64,000 nucleotides of DNA, taken from the NCBI GenBank assembly GCA_019722365.1, contig JADFUC010000385.1:459070-523069 (forward strand), written 5' to 3'. Source of the DNA: Lithospermum erythrorhizon (lineage: Eukaryota > Streptophyta > Magnoliopsida > Boraginales > Boraginaceae). Shown here one piece after another: positions 56,061 to 64,000 of the stretch. The number at the start of each line of letters is the position of its first letter. Position 1 is the first letter of the stretch. The translations under genes and the position numbers were made by a program. Below the pieces are notes generated by a model that saw only the letters and a program-made list of their open reading frames with translations, did not search any database and was not told the DNA's origin.

Positions 56061-57000
56061 GACAAAAATCTTATATCTGCAGTCTTACAGGCAAAGAAGG
56101 GGTTTAGGCTTCCAAAGAATGTGGAGTCTTGCGTCTCTGTTGTTCAAAAGTGATTACGAAGGTGTTAGCGAGGTACTTTGTATTTCTTGCAAGATCTTTA
56201 CGCTTAGAGATTCTGTACTTGATTCTTTCTCAGGAGTTGGCAAAGACATGAATATTTGTAGGCTCTGGTGATGGTATGAAAGGCATAGAGTTTGGTCGCA
56301 ATGAAGGGAGGGGTTATTAGAAGGAATGTTGTATTTGATGAAAATTCCATGTTTAACCCCGATTTCGAAACGATTAGTGAAGATGAAGATAGTGTTGAGA
56401 AGCGGGCGGAGCGGAGGGCTGAGAAGTTAGTTGTGAGATGGAGGTTGGCGTTCCTGGAGTCACGTTCGAGGAGGTAGAAGCGTCGGTGGATTCCCAAAGC
56501 GCCATTGAAACGTGGGTTTGAGCAGATGGAGTCACAGAAGAGCAGAAGCTATGGAGTACACCAGGGTAGGATATGAGATATGTTGGCGCTTTCTTTCTGG
56601 GGTTGCGGGGAGGAAGTTGATCTTCGTAGGCTTGACTTGTTATAAAGAAGTGGTTCACCGGTCTTGAGTACGTCGATGGCTTGTACCGTGGGAGATGAGA
56701 TGGAGTCACTTGAAAGAATTAGACTTAGGAGTTGGCGGAATGACCGTGAAGAAGGTTGTCGACTGCAGTGGTTGTTAAAGAAAGAAGGAAGAGTTGTCAC
56801 CCGGTGGGGATCAAGTATAAGGCTCGAGTTGTTGCTAGAGGTTTTAGTCAAAGAGAGGGAGTGAACTACGATGAGATATTCTCGCGTAGTTAGGCATCTT
56901 TCGTCGGGGTCTTCTGCTGGCTTAGTTCTTGGCATCCCGAGGATTGGGAGCTTGAGCAAGCCCCAGATGTGAAGACTACTTTCCTACTGCGTGGAGTTAA
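56061..57000 (+). pseudogene. Copia-4 integrase end and RT entry (scrambled)
   Basis: KGGVIRRNVVFDENSMFNPD near 56300 is the C-terminal integrase pattern (...RDVVFDE...). RYKARVVARGFSQREGVNYD near 56813-56875, translated across a frame change, is the RT entry motif. The integrase catalytic core is not recognisable. Confidence 0.65.
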
Positions 57001-57440
57001 GAAGAAGAGATTTATATGACCCGGCCAGATGGTTTCGAAAGAACCGAAAAGGAATACTACGTTTGCATGTTGAAGAAATCTTTGTATGGTTTAAGGCCGG
57101 TCTGAAGGCGGTGGTACAAGAATTTTGATAGGCTACGTGCTTGAGATAGATGCTTGAGAGTCCATTATGATAGTTGTGTATACTACAATAAGGTCAAGGA
57201 TGGATTATTTATTTACTTTGGTATTGCTATATAGATGATATGTTTATTATTGCGATCAGCAGTCGAGACATTGAGAAGTTGAAGGGACTCTCGGTGCAAA
57301 GTTTGATATGAAGGATTTAGGTACGGCGAAAATTGTAGAATGGAAGTCTATAGAGATAAAAGTCGGAGAAGCTTTTTCTTGTCACGAAGGGCTACATTGA
57401 GAAGATTCTATAAAGATTTGAGTATGGCTTCTACAAATCC
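56960..57440 (+). pseudogene. pol: Copia-4 reverse transcriptase core remnant
   Basis: DVKTTFLLRGVKEEEIYMTR, then PDGFERTEKEYYVCMLKKSL and YGLRPV match Copia RT (DVKTAFLHG...YM.QP.GF...VC.L.KSLYGLKQ). CYIDDMFIIA near 57230 is the catalytic box with YIDD. Stops lie between the pieces. Confidence 0.85.
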
Positions 57441-57479
57441 TATTGATACTCACAGATAAACTTGTGCACATTTATCGGT

Positions 57480-58140
57480 GGCATTTGCGCTAAATTAGAT
57501 CTAAAGAAAAGGAATACATCGTGTGTTCCTTACAGCGGAAATGCGATTGGACGATGTATGCTATAGTGCAGCTGGGCGATGCTATAATGTCTTTCAGTGT
57601 TGTTAGTAGAGTTCATGGGAAATGCAGGAAAGGAGCATTAGCTGTGAAGAGGATATTCAAATATCTCGAGGCTGGCATCGATGTAGTGCAGTTATGGTGG
57701 TGATAGTCGATTATATTATTTAAAATGGTCGATTACGATTATCTTTGAGATGTGGACGGAAGATCGATGGCGCTATGTGTTCGCTCTTGGTGGTTTTGTT
57801 GTGAGTTGGAGACTCTTTCTGCGATCCAGCGGTGACTTTAATACCTCTTGAGGCAGTATACGGTTTTGGCTTCTTAGGAGGGATCACGGTTGAAGGGATT
57901 AGTCACCGATTTGGGACTATATCATGACAGTATTTTATTGTGATAGGCAGGTGCGATATGCTTTACAGGAGATCAAGTTCATCATGAGGACGGAACACAT
58001 TGGCGTGAGATAGCCGTTTCTGAGGGAGAGCGAGAAGAGGAATCAAGGTAAACAAAGTGGAGTGCGTAGATAGCCGGTGATATGTTTGAGCCGGTTCCGT
58101 AGAGCAAGTTTGACATTACTGAACTTGCTAAATATTGGTG
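57480..58140 (+). pseudogene. Copia-4 RNase H remnant
   Basis: Weak AVKRIFKYLEAGIDV-like sequence near 57640 (ILRYLKGT equivalent). The terminal part near 57960-58130 reads, across frames, THWREI, LREGE and LLNLLNI, matching the Copia C-terminus (HI..RYH..R......FE.CL.LL). Confidence 0.7.
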
Positions 58141-58343
58141 TTGGGTTGCAGAGTGGCGAGTGCTTGTCGAGGTAAACCTGGAATGCGCGGTGCAGTGCGT
58201 CGGTACATTGTATGCGTGCAGCGCGTCTTTAGATTATACGAGCACATTTGAATGCGCGTAAATGCGTGCAATTGATAGTGTAGGGAGGAAACTATTTTTA
58301 CGGTTATCGGCATCGAGGAAGAATTCAAGTCAAGGTAGAGATT

Positions 58344-58684
58344 TGTTAGAAATGGCTTGAATTTAGTTATCCTAAAGTCCCGCATCTAAATTTTAGGAGT
58401 TTGGTTTGATAGTTGGTCTATAAAAGAACTTTAAACTTCTTTAGTTTTAACTGCCTTCGGAAATAGCTTAGCCAGGCTTTCGGTGCGTTACCTCAACTAT
58501 TTCGATTAAATCTTGTGTACTCCTCCGTCTATTATAGTGAAATTTATTTTAGTGAACACCTTGATGGATTAAACGAATGTTTGTTTGGAATGCAGCTCAT
58601 CTCAGTGTTTTCTTTCAAATCTTTTACTTAATTTACAGTCTCGTCTTGTTGTTCGTTATAATAAACATGTGTTAGATTATAGCA
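58344..58684 (+). repeat. Copia-4 3' LTR
   Basis: Starts TGTTAGAAATGGCTTGAATT and ends GATTATAGCA. Pairs with 54683-55049. A clean target duplication was not found (TTTTT left, GATTT right). Confidence 0.75.
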
Positions 58685-60611
58685 GATTTCCGCAACAGTA
58701 AACCTTAAGCAACATGATCTAAGTTAATTTTGAAAAATTTACATTATTATACACTGAGTATCGATTTAGTAATATACGATGTTGAAAAAGTTAGTGGGTT
58801 CTGGATGGATTCGAATGGTATGGTGGGGGTGTGGTGTAAGGTTGAAGATGATATTTTATTTGATTTTTAATTAATTAATGTATTAAACATTAATCCAATT
58901 AAGTGTTTGTTATTTAAAAATGACATATAAAGTGTAATATGTTAAGAGGAAATGTATGTTTTGTAACATGTTTACACATTACAGTGAGTTCGGTGTCGAT
59001 ATATTTTCAAAAGTTCGAGTCAATCATACGAGAAGTGCTTATTTAAAAATTGAAATGTTTAGGTAATACATTTGAAATGATGAAAATAATTCAGGTGTTA
59101 GAATGAAATTTAGTCTTATTCTTATGACACTTCATCATTTGCTACAAATAAAGTCAGATGATGCTATGATGGAGAGATGATATTCCTGTTATTTTATGTA
59201 GTGATTTGAATAAAGAAGATGATCAATTAGATAGCATACATATATTTATATAAGTCTGAAAGGGCAGAGGGATGATCAACATGTTTGAGTTGTAGTAAAT
59301 TCGATCATTTATGTTTCAAATCGATCTCGGTTGGTACTTTCGGCCTGAATTTTGTTAAGTCTCCATTAATTAAAAGCCTTTTTTAGAGGCATTTTAGTAG
59401 ATTTTCATACAAAAATTTTCGAGGAAAAAAAATCAAAATGCGGAAGGTCGTTTATGTTTGGATTATACGTCTAGATTCGATCGAGCTATGTTTCAAAGAT
59501 TCAGGGTCGATCGGCATGTTTGAAAGATTCGATCGATCAACATGTTTCAAATCGATCTCGGAGTTGGTAGTTTCGCCCCTAATTTAAGTGATAAGTCTCA
59601 GATTAGTGGAGCCGCGTGAGCGCTACAAGGGACATTTTAGTCATTTCATAGCTAAGTTTTAGAGGAAAAAATTTAAGAAGAATTAAGTGGAATATCTTTA
59701 TCAAAAGTTTTGATAAAAATAATAAGTGATCGATCGATTTTGGTGTCCCTGGAAAGTGCCCACTTAGAAAATGTCAGCGTGATACGCGTGTGCGAAAACA
59801 ACGAGAATTAGGCGAAATCTGTGGATCGATTTGAAAGCGTAAGTGATCATTGAGGCGGCGCGAAGCGTAAGTGATAGTTTGGGACTCCATGGCTTGTAAG
59901 TGATCGTCACTCCTTCTCTTTTAAAAAAAAGGTATGAAATGACTAAAATGCCCCTCAAAGTGTAACTTAACGGAGACTTATGAGAAAATTAGTAGTCTCC
60001 TTAGAGATAGATTTTGAAAGCATAAGTGATCATTTGGGGCCATGCTTGGCTTGTAAGTGATCATCACTGCGGCACTACTTGCTTTATATAATGTATATGG
60101 CACAACGCATCACCATCCTTCATGTTTTATCTCGGAGACTCATTCATTTCCATATAAATAAAATGATCTAAGTCGATCACTCATGAACTAACTTTGGAGG
60201 ACAATTTTGTTATTGCCGTTAAAAACGTTCTGAAGTCTCTCCCTCTGTAATTTGATTGATGTTAAAGATTAGTTCATTCATGTTCAACAATGTTTATCAG
60301 CTAATAATTATGTTAGGCAAATCATACTTGTCAAAGATTCAACGGTAGCGAGATTATGAAAGTGACTTGCGCGTTATCGTTCTCTGAATTAATAGTTTAG
60401 TCAATCTAGAAAGCAATAGACAGGATGTTTAATAAATTAATTAAGAACTAGTCACCTAGCCTTACTGAATAATATGTTAAACAATGTTTTACCGGTAAAT
60501 TGGAAAAAATACTTTTAAAATAATCAATTTTATATAATAAGGTTTGGAAATAAAAAAATAATAATGACACTTTAAACACTTTAAAAAATAACTTCCTCAA
60601 GTGATATCTAA
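58685..60611. other. Intergenic, AT-rich, with local direct repeats
   Basis: No gene supported. A phrase including GAAAGCGTAAGTGATCAT and GGCTTGTAAGTGATC is found at 59832-59911 and again, diverged, at 60015-60066. GATCGATC-rich words occur around 59320-59560. These look like parts of an unclassified repeat. Confidence 0.4.
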
Positions 60612-60852
60612 GATGGAGAACACTAACTCGGGTATAATTCAATTGGTAAATAACTAGAGTGGTAAGTACCGACATCCTCCCCTCTTCATATATTGTGGGT
60701 TCGAGTCTCATAAGGAACGAACCTTATGTTAAAGTAGTTAAAATGAAAACTCTAATCCCCTTATCAATCTAGACACATCCCGCAATTAATTCATCCATCA
60801 TATTTTAGGATAGGGACCTCGAATGACAGTTAGAGTGTTGATGGAGAACACT
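60612..60852 (+). mobile_element. tRNA-derived SINE with perfect 13-bp target duplication (SINE-B)
   Basis: GATGGAGAACACT at 60612-60624 and again at 60840-60852 flanks a 215-bp body. The body has pol III boxes: A box GTATAATTCAATTGGTAAA (about 60631) and B box GGGTTCGAGTCTC (about 60698). It is a different family from SINE-A by sequence. The perfect duplication implies a younger insertion. Confidence 0.88.
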
Positions 60853-61840
60853 CATAGAATATGACAATAACTATGGAAAGTTAAAAAACCATCATATAAT
60901 AATCCATAAGAATTATTATTGTTTGTTGAATGTTATTGTCTGGTTCATCGAATATTAATGATCGAGTTCGGACTTATTAGAGGCTTAAGTAATTTTCATT
61001 TTGAAAATTAGCGATGATAAGAGTCTTATAACTTATGAGAATATTACAAATATTATAAATCTGAGACTTTTTTTATAACTATTACAGTTAAAGAATAATG
61101 CTAACTAATATAGAGTGAAAGAACTATTATAAATAAGAGAAATATATCTCTACTAAAACTCAAATCCAAGATTTTTTGATTGGAAGCTTATGATGAATGT
61201 TACTAGACTATAAAATCATTTGCAAGACTTAAGTAATTAATCATCTTGCTTTTAAGTGCTTCGGTCCGTTGGGTCATATATTTTACATGATTTCTGATCT
61301 AACAGTAGCATAAAAAAGGCCAGCGATATACGGGGTTTATAATTAACTGTTAAAAAACAAAACTCCTGCGTCATTTTGAAATTGTTCATGGTTTTTTTAG
61401 TTTTTTACTAATTACCTGTTTTTTCTATTGTGTGCGTCATGAAATCATACATGAATTTATTTGCTTTTTTTTTTGTTGATAGTGTGGTGATTTCTAATGA
61501 TGCAGATCAATTGGTTTGTGATACGGATCCATGTAATTATTTTGTTTCCTTGTTTGCAACCATGCATCTTTGATTATTTGGTATTTTCCAATATTATTGT
61601 GCTACCATTTTTACCGTATTTGGCATTTTCCAATTTTTTTTATTTGTGAATTCGGCTTAATACGGAGTATATGCTATTTTCTTAGGCTTTGCTGATTGTC
61701 CCGATATTACATATTCCGGGAACCGCCTGCTAAGGTTATCAGGTAATCCGAAATCGGACGATAACATAGTGATTAAAACTGACACATTATAGATCGGGTA
61801 CTAGGATTATTTGATAAAAAATAAACAGTTCAATAAAAAC
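60853..61840. other. AT-rich intergenic DNA
   Basis: No gene or repeat terminus recognised. A poly-T run lies near 61466. Confidence 0.4.
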
Positions 61841-61842
61841 AC

Positions 61843-61963
61843 GAAAATAGTATCCAAATTATCCGAAATAGTATCCAAATACCCGAAAGTATCCAAAATA
61901 CCCGCTAATAGTATCCAAATAACCCGAAAATAGTATCCAAGAACCCGAAAATAGTATCCAATC
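61843..61963 (+). repeat. Minisatellite of ~21-bp unit (AATAGTATCCAAATACCCGAA type)
   Basis: AGTATCCAA occurs at 61849, 61870, 61888, 61910, 61932 and 61953, spaced 21, 18, 22, 22 and 21 bases. Flanking words such as AATCCGAAATCGG (61745) and CCGGTATCGAACC (62042) suggest that it lies inside a small hAT-like element of about 61715-62150. Confidence 0.85.
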
Positions 61964-64000
61964 AGGCCAAAAAATAAAATAGGGGGTTACATCATAAGTT
62001 ATTGGGTCCGGTCCTTAATAGTTACCAGGCCCAAAAAAAATCCGGTATCGAACCAATAACCTACCAGACGGGTAAATGGGAGTGAAATTTAGGACCGAAT
62101 ATCTGGCGGATCTTGATTTTTCGGGTCCAATAACATAACAAGTTATGAGAGTATTTCTCGAGTTCTAATTTTTTGTTTAAGGACGGAGTTCTAATATGAA
62201 TACATTAATATTATTCGCATATGTTAATTATATTCAATTTTTTGCATCTCAACTAATTTCTTATGTCATTGAATTTGTAGGTAATAGAGTATCTGATTCA
62301 TCTCAACATAGATTAACTACATCCCACTTACATCCTAGTACCTACATTATCTTAAGGTAGGGTACTTCTTCTACTGTGAAACAGTTTATCATGAATATTT
62401 AGCGACCAATTCAAATGAATAAACGTTAGCATTATTCATGCATGTCGACCAGGATGTCGACTGTGGCATGCCAGAAGCTCAAATAGTTCTACATTAATGT
62501 TGATTGCACCAAGCAATCTCGTTGCTGATGAATTTGTCCATTTCATAGTGATTCGTACAAATTGCTATAGATATATTATTACAAGTTTTGGATGGAGCTT
62601 TTCATTCTTTGGATTTAGAAGATGGGTAAGCGAATTGAGTTAACGCAGTTTGAAATGGTTATAAGCGTCACAGTTTTGAGGCCAGCGTCGCCCCAGCCAT
62701 CTGCGGGATTACGGAAGATTCTTGTTATTGGCCAGTGGGTTATTTCCTTTCGGCCGTCGGGCCTGAAAGTGTGGCCATGAGGAATGCGATCATGAGGTAT
62801 TTCCCGGCAATTCAATCGGTGTTGGAAGTATGAATGTACTAAATAACGGGTACTAGAGAATGAATTTGGAATTAAAGGGAATGTACTATTGATGAGGTAT
62901 TTATAAAATTTAGTCATATGAATTATTAAATAATGCTATTCTACTCCATGGGATAAATATGAAACTTGTCAGTCTTGTGTCTTAAGTCGTGAGGCGCTTG
63001 GCATGGGCGCATTACTAATAGATGTGGGCCCAAATTATTATATATATATCATTCTTGCTGATGAATGGTTAGAGTGGAAGGAAATGATCGTAGATCCTTG
63101 GATGGCAGCGTTAGATTGACTAATGCCATAGGATAAGTATAGAGTGTTGGAAGGAAGAGCCACCACGGTTTAGATAAGTGCCACGTTTTGGCTGCTTGAC
63201 GCTGGGCCATGATTCGGTAGCAGGTGACTCATCTTTATGGAATAATAGAAGCAGTCGTATACTGCGTGTCCTCTTACTCGCGGTCATTGATCAGAATTTC
63301 GTTGGAGTTATAAGCGCATAAAGGTACTTTTACGAAATTATTGTAATTTACTCTTACGTTAAATTCTTATTTGTTCATTTCTGTTTTCCTTTTCTGTTGC
63401 CTTTTATTAAATCCCCTCTCATATGAAAGGTATGTATTTTGCCACAATATATTTATTGTGTTTTTTATTATTATTACGCTTCCCGAATATAGTCTGAGGG
63501 TTTTGAAGCGGCTTGACAAATCTGTCCTTAATTAGGGGGGTCACTAAGGGAAGGTGTTCGGTAAGAGTGAAGAGGGTGTGCAATGCAGTGACTGGCACAC
63601 CGCGTCGCCCCGTCTGAGTGTGTCTTTAGGGTTTTAGGTTGGTTGTTTTGGGGATTTTGATGGCGTTGATGAAATGGGAAGATTAATCCTTGTTCTTATT
63701 TAATATACGGGGTGTTAGAAGCGTGTAAGATAAGAAGGTGAATATGAAGTTGTTGAAGATTGGTGATTACTGTGACGTCTTTGAAGCCCCTTTTCACTTT
63801 TCAAGAAGCAACACATGTTTCCTTATGATTCAGTAATTTTCCATGACTTTGTTTTAACCCGGTATGGTATACCCAGCCTTGAGATATGGCTAGCGGTTAA
63901 CCCAATGTGAAAATCCTTGAGCGGACTCGTCCATCGGTAGTAATGGACCTGAATCACACTTTTTGTGAAACTTTATTAAATTTCCCAGGCGAGATTGTAG
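61964..64000. other. Intergenic and unassigned repeat sequence to window end
   Basis: No gene supported. A 100-codon minus-strand frame at 62615-62917 lies over a GC-rich patch but shows no domain. From about 62990 to 63560 the sequence has LTR-like features (GC-rich start, pyrimidine-rich TTTCTGTTTTCCTTTTCTG near 63378), without a partner inside the window. Confidence 0.3.

Larger units (their letters stand above)
54683..58684 (+). mobile_element. Copia-4: decayed Tork-like Copia retrotransposon
   Basis: LTRs at 54683-55049 and 58344-58684 flank gag, protease, RT and RNase H remnants. TGGTATCTATTTGG at 55051 is a decayed TGGTATCAGAGC primer site. CAAGTCAAGGTAGAGA before 58344 resembles a polypurine tract. 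All frames are broken. The element lies just downstream of the ATL gene in the same orientation. Confidence 0.85.

Noticed and set aside
62615..62917. 100-codon minus-strand frame
   Set aside because: No domain recognised, no supporting gene structure; likely chance in a GC-rich patch.
1..64000. CRISPR array, bacterial operons, tRNA or rRNA genes
   Set aside because: No regularly spaced identical direct repeats with unique spacers, no complete tRNA cloverleaf and no rRNA sequence were seen; the tRNA-like boxes belong to SINEs.

Overview
This window looks like nuclear DNA from a flowering plant, most likely a eudicot. The background is AT-rich, there are no bacterial-style gene clusters, and most recognisable sequence is decayed LTR retrotransposon. 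One intact-looking single-exon gene stands out: a RING-H2 E3 ubiquitin ligase of the ATL family at 52417-53649 (+). I cannot name the species from sequence alone.

Layout. 1-4.56 kb: repeat-derived sequence with a ~99-bp tandem array and LTR-like promoter sequence, no convincing gene. 4.56-8.37 kb: AT-rich intergenic DNA. 8379-21685: a Tat-lineage Ty3/Gypsy element (Gypsy-1, +) bounded by a perfect 5-bp target duplication (AAATG). Its integrase is interrupted by an Angela-like Ty1/Copia element (Copia-1, minus strand, 13522-21502). A deletion then fused Copia-1's 5' LTR directly to the tail of Gypsy-1's 3' LTR. 21.7-28.4 kb: fragmented DNA-transposon-like and LTR-like repeats. 28448-33628: a heavily decayed Tork/Tnt1-like Copia (Copia-3, +). 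33.6-35.9 kb: two Stowaway-type MITEs and a tRNA-derived SINE with long target duplications. 35.9-40.4 kb: AT-rich, nearly featureless. 40.4-42.1 kb: GC-rich blocks flanking an AT-rich tandem repeat. 42270-43925: a collapsed second copy of the Copia-1 family (Copia-2, +). About 44287-51301: a second Tat-lineage Gypsy (Gypsy-2, +) with dual RNase H domains, several frame-preserving tandem duplications and an antisense ORF fragment downstream of pol, itself cut by another Copia-type LTR. 52.2-53.9 kb: the ATL gene with a TATA box and a chain of three overlapping upstream ORFs. 54683-58684: a fourth decayed Copia (Copia-4, +). 58.7-64 kb: AT-rich DNA with a second SINE (60625-60839), a 21-bp minisatellite and unassigned repeats.

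How the parts relate. The retrotransposon coding regions are all broken by stops, frameshifts or deletions, so none should be autonomous. The ATL gene is the only plausible cellular protein gene. It would encode a membrane-anchored E3 ligase, and its leader may be translationally regulated by upstream ORFs. I found no gene cluster or coordinated new system. The most informative signals are structural: nested insertions with readable target duplications, LTR-to-LTR deletion junctions, two SINEs, the antisense ORF fragment, and the uORF chain. All alignments and mismatch counts were made by eye.
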